Program-made: the position numbers and the translations under genes | Part shown: positions 33,694-42,207 of the stretch, piece after piece | Numbering within the stretch: position 1 is the stretch's first letter | Layout of the letters: each line of letters starts with the position of its first letter | Assembly (NCBI GenBank): GCA_050180235.1 | Contig: JBFXEJ010000001.1 | Coordinates: 85,847 to 149,846 of the forward strand | Direction: 5' to 3' | From: JAABRU01 sp050180235 | GTDB lineage: Bacteria > Desulfobacterota > Desulfobacteria > Desulfobacterales > Desulfococcaceae | DNA: 64,000 bases | The notes under the pieces: generated by a model | Told to the model about the DNA's origin: nothing | The model's database searches: none | What the model saw: only the letters and a program-made list of their open reading frames with translations

Positions 33694-34884
33694 TTATTTG
33701 CACACATTTCTCCGCTGCGCTGTGCAGAAAAGAAACAGCACCAAACCCAAAGTCATCATCCCCGCGCCAAAGGAGAAAATTTTCCGCATTTCAAACAGAT
33801 CCATCAGAATTCCTGCCAGAAACGCGCCTGCCATCATGCCCATGCTGTGACCCATTGTAAGCAGGGCCATGACCGATCCCATTGCCTTTGTCTGTGCGCC
33901 CTTCTGCACAGCAATTGCCATAAGCGGAGCCATAGACATACTTCCGCCAAGTCCAAAAAGGATATTGGCAGAAAACAAATCCCGGAATCCTGCTGCCCAT
34001 TCAAACAGGAACATGGAACAGGTCACAAGCAGACCCCCGATAATAATCATCCCTTTTTTGTTTCTCCTGTCTGCAATATATCCCATGGGAATCTGCAAAG
34101 CCCCGCTGGTAAAAACGCCCACCATGACCAGTATGCCGATGGAGGATGCGGAAAGTTTAAACTCGGCACTGGCAAAGACCGGCAGAAATCCCCATATGAT
34201 GCCAATGCAGGCCGTATACACAAAGCGGAACAGAACAATGCCGTCAATTTCCCTGTCTTTCATAAGCATTATCCAGGGAACAGGAAGTCGCCCGCGGGAA
34301 CTCATCTGTTCCGAACCAATGGGCGGCAGCAGAATCAGACTGAACAGAAAACTGAAAAAAGACAGTATTCCCATAGTGATAAAGGCCGTGTTCAGTCCGA
34401 AACGGTCACTCAGGGTTCCGCCAAGCAGAGGGCCGATGCTCAGACCGATAAAGGTGGACATATTGAACAGTCCCATGACAAAGCCCTCCCGCTTTTCCGG
34501 TGTAAGATCACCCACATATGCCTGCGTTACCGGCCAGATCATGGCAGAGGCTATGCCCTGTATGAAACGGATGGCAATCAGCATTTCCACATTGCTTACA
34601 GTGATAAAAGCAAAGGATACAAGGCTGTATCCCAGCAGTCCCGTGACAATAAATGGTTTGCGGCCCCATCTGTCTGAATATCTACCGAAATACGGGAGAA
34701 AAAAGGTGCGGGACATGGAGAACGCTCCGAAAAGCAGGCCGATATAAAGCCCGCTGGCTCCCATGTCATGAGCATACACAGGCAGAAGGGGAACCACAAT
34801 CCCCACGCCTGTAATGGTCGTAAATATGGAAAAAAAGAGTGTGGCAAATATTTTTTTTTCCGCTTTTTCCATCTGTGCTGTCAT
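33694..34884 (-). CDS. Major facilitator superfamily transporter
   Basis: This transporter of about 396 residues has 12 hydrophobic segments in two sets. The MFS signature after helix 2 reads GRYSDRWGRKPFIVTG, and the equivalent in the second half is MGYIADRRNKKGMIIIGG. Residues IQGIASAMIWPVTQAYVGDL contain the usual helix 5 region of drug/H+ antiporters (DHA1-like). It probably exports a small molecule, possibly a drug, using the proton gradient. The frame extends to 35082, but the MFS fold begins near the ATG at 34884; ATG 34926 is an alternative. Neither has a strong ribosome-binding site. No regulator is adjacent, so the substrate cannot be inferred. Confidence 0.85.
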   Translation of the reverse strand: MTAQMEKAEKKIFATLFFSIFTTITGVGIVVPLLPVYAHDMGASGLYIGLLFGAFSMSRTFFLPYFGRYSDRWGRKPFIVTGLLGYSLVSFAFITVSNVEMLIAIRFIQGIASAMIWPVTQAYVGDLTPEKREGFVMGLFNMSTFIGLSIGPLLGGTLSDRFGLNTAFITMGILSFFSFLFSLILLPPIGSEQMSSRGRLPVPWIMLMKDREIDGIVLFRFVYTACIGIIWGFLPVFASAEFKLSASSIGILVMVGVFTSGALQIPMGYIADRRNKKGMIIIGGLLVTCSMFLFEWAAGFRDLFSANILFGLGGSMSMAPLMAIAVQKGAQTKAMGSVMALLTMGHSMGMMAGAFLAGILMDLFEMRKIFSFGAGMMTLGLVLFLFCTAQRRNVCK

Positions 34885-35082
34885 AATTTGCTGTCTGTCT
34901 TTCTTTTGCAGTGATTTTTTCGGCATACTGACAAATGCCGGGCATTCAATATCAGACCTTTGGGATTTGATCAAAGGGTTAAACAGCATCCGCATATCAT
35001 GGTTCTTTATAACAATATTGAATTGTTTATAAAAAATTTGATTTTGCAGAAATTGTTTTTTTATGGTCAAAAATACGGACAA

Positions 35083-35361
35083 AATTTTCCGGACTGGTGC
35101 AAACTTTCAGTTCGGCACTCCTTTGGACAGGTTTTTTCCCCTGTCTGAAAAAAATTGTCAAAACCCTGCTTGACAGAATCCTGCATTCGTTGTAACCCTT
35201 TGCTGATTCATCTGCAACTTTGGAAAAGTGGAATTTTTTAACCTGATGCGGGGCAGTGTTCAGGTGTCAGGAAATAAGTACTGAACACTGAAACCTGAAT
35301 ACTGAAACCTCAACCCCCTTATTCCCTGATACCCTTTTATTTTTATCCGGAAACACAGCCT
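35083..35361. other. Intergenic gap with short repeats
   Basis: AAACTTTCAGTTCGGCACTCC at 35101 recurs near 55535. Repeats of ACTGAACACTGAAACCTGAA and GTACTGAAACCTG fill 35268-35310. No gene, promoter or clear terminator was found. Confidence 0.5.
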
Positions 35362-36510
35362 ATGGATTTCAACCCCTGCATGAAGCACAAGGTGGTGCGC
35401 AAGACCGTCCGGGAATTTGCCGAGACCGAGCTTGCGCCCATTGTCTATGACATTGACCGGGAAGCCCGTTTTCCCCGTGAAGTGATTGAAAAAATGCGTC
35501 CCCTGGGCTTTTTCGGTCTCCAAACACCCAAAGAATACGGCGGAACCGGAACCGACAGCATCAGCTATGCCATTGTCATTGAAGAACTTTCCCGTGTCAG
35601 CGCGGCTGTGGGACTCTGCATCACTGTCCACAACAGCGTAGGTGCATATCCCATTGCCAAATTCGGCACTGAAACCCAGAAAAAACGATTTCTTCCCGCG
35701 CTGGCCGGAGGGGAACGCATTGGAGCGTTCTGCCTGACCGAAGCCAATGCCGGTTCAGATGCGGGCGGGGTGGAAACCCATGCAGTAAAAGACGGGGACG
35801 GCTATGTTCTCAACGGCACAAAGATATTTGTGACCAACGGCGGCGTGTGCGGAACAGCTTTGGTTTTTGCCGTGACTGATCCGGATGACGCCCGGCGCAG
35901 AGCCAGTGTTTTCGTTGTGGAAAATGGCATGCCCGGTTTTTCAGTCGGAGAAATCGAAGACCTTTGCGGAATGCGTGCCAATCCGGTTTCCTCTCTTTTC
36001 TTTGAGGACTGCCGGGTTTCGGATGCCCATCTGCTGGGACGTGCCGGAGACGGCATCAAAATCGGGCTGGCTGCTCTGGATACCGGCAGAATCGGCATTG
36101 CAGCGCAGGCTCTGGGCATTGCACAGGCTGCTTTTGAAGCCTCGGTTCGTTATGCCAAAGAACGCCAGCAGTTTGGCAAACCCATTTCCGCATTTCAGAC
36201 CATACAGAATTATCTTGCTGATATGTCAACTGAAATTGATGCAGGCCGTCTGCTGCTCTACCGTGCCTGTGCGTACAAGGAAGCAGGCCGTGCCTTTGGT
36301 CCTGAAGCTGCCAAAGCCAAACTCTTTTGCAGCGGGCTGGCAAAACGGGTTACGGATCTGGCTGTGCAGATTCATGGCGGTTACGGATACAGCAAGGAAT
36401 ATGATGTGGAACGCTATTTCCGGGATGCCAAAGTCACGGAAATCTATGAAGGAACCAGCGAAGTGCAGCGCATGGTCATTGCCCGTGCTGTGCTGGCTCA
36501 GCCGGTGTGA
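35362..36510 (+). CDS. Acyl-CoA dehydrogenase
   Basis: This FAD enzyme of 382 residues has normal length and oxidises acyl-CoA to enoyl-CoA, passing electrons to ETF. Visible motifs are FCLTEANAGSDAGG (FAD and substrate contact), the RIGIAAQALGIAQAAFE helix, RQQFGKPISAFQ and the C-terminal signature IHGGYGYSKEYDVERYFRDAK. The catalytic base is the Glu in IYEGTSEVQR. It begins with the residues DFNPCMKHKVVRKTVREF, a normal start for the family, though no strong ribosome-binding site is visible. The nearest ETF is the second pair at 39357-41200, about 2.8 kb downstream. Substrate chain length is not predictable, and butyryl- or glutaryl-type activity cannot be excluded. Confidence 0.92.
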   Translation: MDFNPCMKHKVVRKTVREFAETELAPIVYDIDREARFPREVIEKMRPLGFFGLQTPKEYGGTGTDSISYAIVIEELSRVSAAVGLCITVHNSVGAYPIAKFGTETQKKRFLPALAGGERIGAFCLTEANAGSDAGGVETHAVKDGDGYVLNGTKIFVTNGGVCGTALVFAVTDPDDARRRASVFVVENGMPGFSVGEIEDLCGMRANPVSSLFFEDCRVSDAHLLGRAGDGIKIGLAALDTGRIGIAAQALGIAQAAFEASVRYAKERQQFGKPISAFQTIQNYLADMSTEIDAGRLLLYRACAYKEAGRAFGPEAAKAKLFCSGLAKRVTDLAVQIHGGYGYSKEYDVERYFRDAKVTEIYEGTSEVQRMVIARAVLAQPV

Positions 36511-36534
36511 AAGTCTGTCAAAGGAGAATTCACC

Positions 36535-38085
36535 ATGAAACGGTTTTTCAACATCGCCGGACCCTGTTTTCCGGATGAGCATTATATGATTCCCTCAGAA
36601 CGGAGAATCAAGGGACTGAGAGAACTGATAGATCAGAAACAGTATTTTGTCATCCATGCGGCGCGGCAGTCCGGCAAGACCACTCTGCTGCTGGATTGGA
36701 TGAACCGCCTGAACAGTGAAGGGAGATACTATACCCTGTACTGCACCCTTGAATCCGCACAGGGAATTGCTGAGCCGGAAAAAGGCATTCCGGCCATCGT
36801 CAGAAGGCTGGCTGATGAAGTGAAACTCATTGAGCCGGAGGGAAAATATTCCATAGCCCATAATACTGATTTTTCAAATTATACCAATATATTGAGAAAT
36901 GAGTTGACAGATTTGTGCAGGAAACTGGACAAACCCGCACTGATTCTCTTTGACGAGGCAGACTGCCTGGCAAACGGCACACTCATAGCCTTTCTTCGCC
37001 AGCTTCGGGACGGATATGTGAACCGTTCCCGAATCCCCTTTGTGCATTCCATCGGATTAATCGGAATGCGCAACATCCGGGATTACAAAGGCAAAATCCG
37101 GGAGGAACGGGGAACACTGGGCAGTGCAAGTCCGTTCAATATTGTCACCAAAGCCCTGACGCTGAAAAATTTCACCAAAGAGGAAGTGGAAGAACTTTAC
37201 CGTCAGCACACACAGGAAACCGGGCAGGCATTTCCCCCGGATGTCATTGATTCTGTATATAATTATACAGGCGGACAGCCCTGGCTGGTCAATGCTGTGG
37301 CAAGAGAAATTGTAACGGAAATTCTGGAATCGGATTATACAAAAACGATCTGTCCTGAACACGTTGAAAAAGCAGTTGAAACAATTATCAGAAGACGGGA
37401 CACCCACATTGACAGTCTTCTCATGCGCCTGCAGGAGAAACGGGTGATAAAAATTGTGGAACCGATAATTACCGGTGAGGAAAAACAGTTTGCGTCATTG
37501 GATGACGATCTCCAGTTTGTCCGGGATTTGGGTCTGATAAAAATCGAAAACGGCAGAATCACCCCTTCCTGTCCCATGTATGAGGAAGTCATGGTGCGGT
37601 ATCTGGGCATGGCCGACCGTCTGGATCATCAGAAATATCATCTTTCGGTCTATGCGGAAAAGGGAAAACTGGACATGAAAAAACTTCTCACCGATTTCCA
37701 GCAGTTCTGGCGGGAAAATTCGGAAATATGGCAGGAAAGATTTCAGTACAGAGAGGCCGCACCGCACCTGATTCTCATGGCTTTTTTCCAGAGAATCCTC
37801 AACACCGGAGGCAGGGTTGACCGGGAAATGGCAACCGGCAGGGGCAGAATTGATCTGTGCATTCATTATGAAAATCAGCGGTATCCGGTGGAAATCAAAA
37901 TCCGGAGGGACAAAAACACTTTGGAAGAGGGGAAAAAGCAGTTGTCCGGATACATGGACACACTCGGATGTGCGGAGGGCTGGCTGGTCATGTTTGACCG
38001 GAGAAAGAAAACGCCGTGGAAAACAAAACTGTTCTGGAAAACCTCAGCATATGAACACCGGACTGTCCACGCTGTGGGCTGTTAA
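36535..38085 (+). CDS. AAA-like ATPase with C-terminal PD-(D/E)XK nuclease-like domain
   Basis: This 516-residue protein has a P-loop ATPase domain (about 1-290) with Walker A in AARQSGKTTLLLD and Walker B in ALILFDEADCL. A winged-helix-like region follows to about 400. The C-terminal domain (about 410-500) carries GRGRIDLCIHYENQRYPVEIKI, the D-x(n)-E-x-K core of a PD-(D/E)XK nuclease. Such proteins, related to the AAA-ATPase_like/DUF1703 group, are common in Desulfobacterota and cyanobacteria. Their function is unknown; defence or DNA handling is suspected. AAAGGAG precedes the ATG, 24 bases after the acyl-CoA dehydrogenase, so they may share a transcript though not a pathway. Confidence 0.78.
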   Translation: MKRFFNIAGPCFPDEHYMIPSERRIKGLRELIDQKQYFVIHAARQSGKTTLLLDWMNRLNSEGRYYTLYCTLESAQGIAEPEKGIPAIVRRLADEVKLIEPEGKYSIAHNTDFSNYTNILRNELTDLCRKLDKPALILFDEADCLANGTLIAFLRQLRDGYVNRSRIPFVHSIGLIGMRNIRDYKGKIREERGTLGSASPFNIVTKALTLKNFTKEEVEELYRQHTQETGQAFPPDVIDSVYNYTGGQPWLVNAVAREIVTEILESDYTKTICPEHVEKAVETIIRRRDTHIDSLLMRLQEKRVIKIVEPIITGEEKQFASLDDDLQFVRDLGLIKIENGRITPSCPMYEEVMVRYLGMADRLDHQKYHLSVYAEKGKLDMKKLLTDFQQFWRENSEIWQERFQYREAAPHLILMAFFQRILNTGGRVDREMATGRGRIDLCIHYENQRYPVEIKIRRDKNTLEEGKKQLSGYMDTLGCAEGWLVMFDRRKKTPWKTKLFWKTSAYEHRTVHAVGC

Positions 38086-38130
38086 GTGATTTCCAGAAAA
38101 GAATATTCCTGTTCAGTTTTCACAGGAATC
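38083..38130. repeat. Half element with AAGTGATTTCC end
   Basis: AAGTGATTTCCAGAAAAGAA and CCTGTTCAGTTTTCACAGG resemble the left end of the element at 19264. No right end was found. Confidence 0.5.
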
Positions 38131-38187
38131 GCTGAACATAAGACCTTCAAACTATAGTTCTTTTACCAACTTTTGTCCCTGTAAAAC

Positions 38188-38225
38188 CGGAGGAGTGCAA
38201 AAATTAAGCGGAGCGGTTTTTTGCA
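38188..38225 (+). repeat. GCAAAAATTAAGCGGAGCGG repeat, copy 2
   Basis: Nearly identical to the copies at 33581 (opposite strand) and 42422. Its arms TGCAAAAA and TTTTTTGCA allow a hairpin. It lies between the AAA/nuclease gene and the methyltransferase. Confidence 0.75.
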
Positions 38226-38276
38226 CAGTCATAAAGGACAAATGTTAAGGAAAATACGATAAAAAAAATAACAATT

Positions 38277-39167
38277 ATGACAAAACAGATTACATCCGAA
38301 GAAGCAAAAGAAAGTTCTTTTTTGCCGGGGGATATGGAAAGTTCTGAATCCTCTCCAAACCGCTGTGCTTTCCGCAACGATGAGGCAGGTGTCTGGCTTT
38401 ATCATGCCAACTGCATGGAATTTATGGATATGATCATCAGCAAACATCCTGAAGGCAAATTTGATATGATCTTTGCTGATCCGCCCTATTTTCTGTCAAA
38501 CGGCGGCATTACCTGTCAGGCAGGGAAGATGGTCAAAGTGGATAAAGGCCGGTGGGACAAATCCAAAGGCCCTGAAATGAATCATGAATTCAATCTGGCA
38601 TGGCTTTCCGGATGTCAGAAAATATTGAAACCCAACGGAACCATCTGGGTATCCGGAACCCATCATGTGATTCATTCTGCGGGTTATGCCATGCAGCAGC
38701 TTGGAATGAAAATTCTCAATGATATAACATGGGAAAAACCCAATCCGCCCCCGAATCTGTCATGCCGTTATTTTACCCATTCAACAGAAACAATCATCTG
38801 GGCGGCCAAAAATGAAAAATCAAAGCATTGTTTCAATTACGATATGATGCGTGAGATCAACAATGGCAAACAGATGAAGTCCGTATGGACGATGACTGCT
38901 CCCAACGGTGAGGAAAAAAAATTCGGAAAACATCCGACACAGAAGCCTTTGCAGCTTTTGGAAAGAATTATCATGGCAGGCACAGCCGAAGGCGATTGGG
39001 TATTTGATCCTTTTTCCGGCAGTTCAACAACCGGTGTGGCATCTGTCAAACTGGGAAGAAAATTTGTCGGATGTGAACTGGAAAGCGAATTTGTGAAACT
39101 GTCTGCAAAACGTCTTGAAGCAGCAATCAATAACAAGGCATCCTGCCTTGATTTTACAGGAAAGTAG
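38277..39167 (+). CDS. Adenine-specific DNA methyltransferase (DpnA-like, beta class)
   Basis: This 296-residue protein transfers a methyl group from S-adenosylmethionine to adenine in DNA. Motif IV (FADPPYFLSNGG, Asp68) comes before motif I (DPFSGSSTTGVASV, about residue 250), the beta-class order. The final region GCELESEFVKLSAKRLE is standard. The overall pattern is closest to M.DpnA/M.MboIIA-like enzymes that methylate GATC or similar sites, but the target is not proven. No adjacent restriction endonuclease is recognised, although the small nuclease-like gene at 41494 is a weak candidate, so it may be an orphan. The start is uncertain: no good ribosome-binding site stands before 38277, and residues 1-35 may not be translated. 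A 34-base direct repeat of its 3' end follows. Confidence 0.88.
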   Translation: MTKQITSEEAKESSFLPGDMESSESSPNRCAFRNDEAGVWLYHANCMEFMDMIISKHPEGKFDMIFADPPYFLSNGGITCQAGKMVKVDKGRWDKSKGPEMNHEFNLAWLSGCQKILKPNGTIWVSGTHHVIHSAGYAMQQLGMKILNDITWEKPNPPPNLSCRYFTHSTETIIWAAKNEKSKHCFNYDMMREINNGKQMKSVWTMTAPNGEEKKFGKHPTQKPLQLLERIIMAGTAEGDWVFDPFSGSSTTGVASVKLGRKFVGCELESEFVKLSAKRLEAAINNKASCLDFTGK

Positions 39168-39232
39168 CGCAAGCTTCCAGCTTGCGTAATGTATTAAATC
39201 AATAACAAGGCATTCCACCTTGATTTTACAAC
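39126..39232. repeat. Duplicated 3' end of the methyltransferase gene around a hairpin
   Basis: About 34 bases ending the gene (AATCAATAACAAGGCAT...CTTGATTTTAC) recur at 39198-39232 with few changes. Between them stands the palindrome GCGCAAGCTTCCAGCTTGCG. The layout suggests insertion of a small hairpin element that duplicated its target. Confidence 0.65.
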
Positions 39233-39256
39233 AGAAAATATCCCACAGAAACTACG

Positions 39257-39356
39257 CCCATGCTTAAACTTATCGTGTGTATGAAATACAGAACAACCGG
39301 ATTTTTTGGAAAAATCCGGTTTTTGAAACCCACAGATGCAAGGCTGACAGAATCCT
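39257..39356. repeat. Duplicated 5' end of etfB2 around a hairpin
   Basis: CCCATGCTTAAACTTAT and the following 14 bases of the etfB2 start occur first at 39257 and again, with two changes, at 39360. Between them lies the hairpin ACCGGATTTTTTGGAAAAATCCGGT and about 40 more bases also found at 44765-44823. A 36-codon frame runs from the first copy to a TAA overlapping the real start. Confidence 0.7.
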
Positions 39357-40208
39357 ATGCCCATGCTTAAACTTATTGTATGTATGAAACAGGTTCCTCT
39401 GGTTTCCGAGCTTCCCTGGGATTCCCGCACCGGAACCCTGAAACGGGAACTGGCAGACGGCATGATGAATCCCGCGTGCAAACATGCTTTGGAAGCCGCG
39501 CTGGTACTGAAACTCCGTTACGGCGCGCATATCACTGCTCTGACTATGGGGCCGCCAATGGCAGAGGAAATCCTGCGGGAGGCTGCGGCTATGGGCGCGG
39601 ATCGGGGCATTCTCCTGTCTGACAGGAGCATGGCCGGAGCCGATACGCTTATCACCTCTTACACGCTGGCCTGCGCGATCCGCAAACAATGCCCGGATTT
39701 TGATCTGGTAATGTGCGGGTGCTATACCAGTGACAGCGAAACCGCGCAGGTCGGCCCCCAGCTTGCGGAAGAACTCCGTATTCCGGGAGTCGCGTATGTG
39801 GAAGATTTGGAACTCAAAGGCCGGACTTTGATAATGCAGCGGGAATCTGACGATTTTCTGGAGACTCTGGAAATGGATCTGCCCGGTCTTGTCACCATCA
39901 GCACCCGGAAATTTGCGCCCCGTTATCCTTCTCTGGCCGGATTGCAGGAAGCATTTGATCAGGCTGATATTGTCACACTCCGCGCTGAGGATGTGGATGC
40001 GGATCTTTCCGCTATTGGACTGAAAGCATCGCCCACAAAAATTCTGAAAGTATCCTCTCCCACAGCGGAAAATCGGAATATTGTACTCAAAGGAGCGGTC
40101 AAAAAAGTGGTGGATGATTTGTTTGATCAGTTTGGTGACAGACTCAGCGGTGCAATGGGAAAAGATCTGAAAAGCCATGAGCACGAGGAATCCGGAGAGG
40201 AAGAATGA
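39357..40208 (+). CDS. etfB: Electron transfer flavoprotein beta subunit, second copy
   Basis: This 283-residue EtfB begins MLKLIVCMKQVPLVSELPWD and has the AMP/FAD-loop region DLVMCGCYTSDSETAQVGPQLAEEL. It is clearly a separate lineage from the EtfB at 22736: the N-terminal loop is longer and the tail ends in an acidic stretch (HEHEESGEEE). This type is seen in anaerobes next to acyl-CoA dehydrogenases and in electron-bifurcating complexes. It overlaps etfA2 by 4 bases. The 5' end of the gene is partly duplicated just upstream. Whether this ETF bifurcates cannot be decided without alignment of the cofactor sites. Confidence 0.9.
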   Translation: MPMLKLIVCMKQVPLVSELPWDSRTGTLKRELADGMMNPACKHALEAALVLKLRYGAHITALTMGPPMAEEILREAAAMGADRGILLSDRSMAGADTLITSYTLACAIRKQCPDFDLVMCGCYTSDSETAQVGPQLAEELRIPGVAYVEDLELKGRTLIMQRESDDFLETLEMDLPGLVTISTRKFAPRYPSLAGLQEAFDQADIVTLRAEDVDADLSAIGLKASPTKILKVSSPTAENRNIVLKGAVKKVVDDLFDQFGDRLSGAMGKDLKSHEHEESGEEE

Positions 40209-41200
40209 ACAGAAAAAGCATTTGGGTATTCGGAGATTACCGGAATTATTTTCAGAACCGCGTCACGCTTCAGTTGATTGCCCGTGCCAAAGAACTGGCC
40301 CCGGCCATTGATGCGGAAGTCTGCGCGCTGGTATTAGGAAACAATGTGGATGAGTATGTGGGAGAATACATTGCGCATGGAGCGGCCAAAGTCTATGTCA
40401 CTGACCATCCCTCTTTGGCAAATTACAATGTGGAAACCTACACATTCCTGACCCAAAATCTGATTGCAGAATATCATCCGGAGATTTTTCTGGTGGGAGC
40501 CACTTGGTTTGGCCGGGAATTTGCGCCCCGTGTTGCCAAAGCCCTGAAAACCGGACTGACCGCAGACTGCATTGATCTGAATATCAATGAAAAAGGGCTG
40601 CTGGTGCAGACTGCGCCTTCGTTTGGGGGCAATCTGCTTGCGGAAATTGTGACACCCGAAACCCGGCCCCAGATGGCAACCGTGCGTCCCGGAACCTTTG
40701 CGGAACTGCCTCACAATTATCAGGCTGAAGGAGAGATTATCCGGATTCCTCTGCCGGAAAACCTGCCTGCCCCCAAAGTCCGCCTGATCCGTTCTGAGCG
40801 GCTGCCGCAAAGAAAACAGTGTCTGGAAGATGCGGATATTGTCATCTGCGGAGGCAGAGGCATGGGCAGCAAAACCAAATTCAAAAAACTGCTGGAACTG
40901 GCCCGGATGATGGATGCAGAAGTGGGCGCGACCCGGCCTGTGGTCTATGCAGATTGGATTGGGCATGATGCGCTCATCGGACAGGCAGGCAGACATATCA
41001 GCCCGAAGATCCTGTTTTCTTTCGGCATAAGCGGTGCGATTCAGCATACAGCCGCGATCCATGATGCGGATTTCATCATTGCTGTAAACAAAAATCCCAA
41101 TGCCACCATGATGAAAATTGCGGATGTAGCGATTGTGGCTGATGCCAGTCAGGTCTGCTCTGCTTTGATACGGGAACTGAAACAGCGGATTCGGAATTGA
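40205..41200 (+). CDS. etfA: Electron transfer flavoprotein alpha subunit, second copy
   Basis: This 331-residue EtfA carries the FAD domain signatures ICGGRGMGSKTKF, GATRPVVYADWIGHDALIGQ, and GISGAIQHTAAIHDADFIIAV, followed by NPNATMMKIADVAIVAD. The N-terminal domain begins KSIWVFGDYRNYFQ, unlike the first EtfA. ATGA overlap with etfB2 shows translational coupling. The two genes likely serve the acyl-CoA dehydrogenase at 35362 or another dehydrogenase elsewhere. The pair has no Fe-S oxidoreductase next to it, in contrast to the first set. Confidence 0.9.
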   Translation: MNRKSIWVFGDYRNYFQNRVTLQLIARAKELAPAIDAEVCALVLGNNVDEYVGEYIAHGAAKVYVTDHPSLANYNVETYTFLTQNLIAEYHPEIFLVGATWFGREFAPRVAKALKTGLTADCIDLNINEKGLLVQTAPSFGGNLLAEIVTPETRPQMATVRPGTFAELPHNYQAEGEIIRIPLPENLPAPKVRLIRSERLPQRKQCLEDADIVICGGRGMGSKTKFKKLLELARMMDAEVGATRPVVYADWIGHDALIGQAGRHISPKILFSFGISGAIQHTAAIHDADFIIAVNKNPNATMMKIADVAIVADASQVCSALIRELKQRIRN

Positions 41201-41267
41201 AGGCATATTTCCAATAAATTCGGGCAAGATATTGAGACTGTTTCTTGCTTTCCCAACTTTGATTTTA

Positions 41268-41390
41268 TGTGCTGAAGTATACGGGCAGCAGATCGGATTG
41301 GCGCAAGCGTAATCCGACACAATATCAATACGAGGATTTTTTGTGTCGGATTAAGGACTTTCGGCCTAATCCGACTTACTCACTGCGTAA
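41268..41390. repeat. TCGGATTAGCGCAAGCGTAATCCGAC-type repeats
   Basis: CGGATTGGCGCAAGCGTAATCCGACAC, then GTGTCGGATTAAGG and CTAATCCGAC form two palindromic units. A related unit is at 42243-42270. These are dispersed repeats with no coding capacity. Confidence 0.65.
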
Positions 41391-41493
41391 CTCCCATTGT
41401 GAAAAAGTCTGCTGTTCCCATACTGAAATGGGGCAGGGTGTGGGGGGGGAATTGCTATACTTGTCAAATACATGCCAACAGGGAGAATTTAAA

Positions 41494-42003
41494 ATGTCAT
41501 CAGATATTGCTTATGATTTCCGTGAACAGCTTGAAAAAGCAAAGCCGGATGAGGAATCCGTAATTGCGGAATTAAAAAAGATTGATCAGTTTTCCGGATT
41601 TGAGCATAAAACAGGAAAAAATGACAAAGCGGATGCTTACGATCAGGCACGCGAAGAATGGATGGAAATAAAGGTTGATTACACCGATTTTCCCAACCAT
41701 TTTGTTGAAAGATTCAGTTCACTGGAAGAACGTAAACCCGGAGGGCCGTGGCAGTATCATGAAAGAGATGTCAAGTACTATGTGTTCTATTATAAAAACA
41801 GTGGGGACATATATGTGTTTGAAACAAAAAAACTTATTGAAGAAATGGAAAATCTGATGAAAAAGAGAATTATTTCTGACAAAACCAACGGGAGCAGAGT
41901 CAATCAGAAAAATGCCGACTATCATACTTACGGTTATAAAGTGAAGAAAGAACTTTTAGACGGTATTTGCTTTAAAAAAATAGTGGTGGGTCAAACCTGT
42001 TGA
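41494..42003 (+). CDS. Hypothetical protein with PD-(D/E)XK-like motif, C terminus altered by a MITE
   Basis: This 169-residue protein has a GGGAGAA ribosome-binding site 6 bases before ATG 41494; the frame from 41269 has no support. A possible nuclease core is seen in AYDQAREEWMEIKVDYTDF (Asp followed by E-x-K), and the rest is rich in aromatic residues (DVKYYVFYYKNSGDIYVF). I do not recognise the family; a small endonuclease or resolvase-like fold is possible. The last residues (VVGQTC) and the stop are supplied by a 90-bp MITE at 41982. Removing it and one target duplication gives the end KKITMTGR and a stop at about 42100, so the insertion changed the tail only. Confidence 0.6.
   Translation: MSSDIAYDFREQLEKAKPDEESVIAELKKIDQFSGFEHKTGKNDKADAYDQAREEWMEIKVDYTDFPNHFVERFSSLEERKPGGPWQYHERDVKYYVFYYKNSGDIYVFETKKLIEEMENLMKKRIISDKTNGSRVNQKNADYHTYGYKVKKELLDGICFKKIVVGQTC
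41974..41981. repeat. 8-bp target duplication AAAAAAAT
   Basis: AAAAAAAT before the MITE at 41982 is repeated at 42072-42079 directly after it. Confidence 0.85.
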
Positions 42004-42071
42004 TAGAGCAAATTTTTTCATGAAATTACAGAGAATTGAATCTTCTAATCAACGGATTTGACCCACTACCA
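41982..42071. repeat. GGTAGTGGG-family MITE, short copy
   Basis: A 90-bp element with ends AGTGGTGGGTCAAACC and, reversed, GGTAGTGGGTCAAATCC; the inner TTGAT also matches. It has the same end and the same 8-bp duplication (AAAAAAAT) as the longer copies at 19396 and 52917, but an unrelated centre. Confidence 0.8.
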
Positions 42072-42086
42072 AAAAAATCACAATGA

Positions 42087-42155
42087 CAGGCCGATGAAGT
42101 CAGATTTTTGTCATACCGGCTTCCACCGGTATGACGGCAGGCGTAATATCAGTTA
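42087..42155. repeat. Partial CTGATGTTACGC-family repeat
   Basis: GTCATACCGGCTTCCACCGGTATGAC is an inner hairpin of this family and is followed by GCGTAATATCAGTTA, the right end. The left end is missing. Confidence 0.65.
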
Positions 42156-42207
42156 TTCATGGCGTGCCAAACTGCAAGTACGGCACGCGGGGAAAAGGAG
42201 AAGAAAA

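Noticed and set aside
36535..38085. AAA/nuclease protein as part of a restriction system with the methyltransferase at 38277
   Set aside because: A 190-bp repeat-containing gap separates them and this protein family is widespread without methyltransferases; no support beyond proximity.
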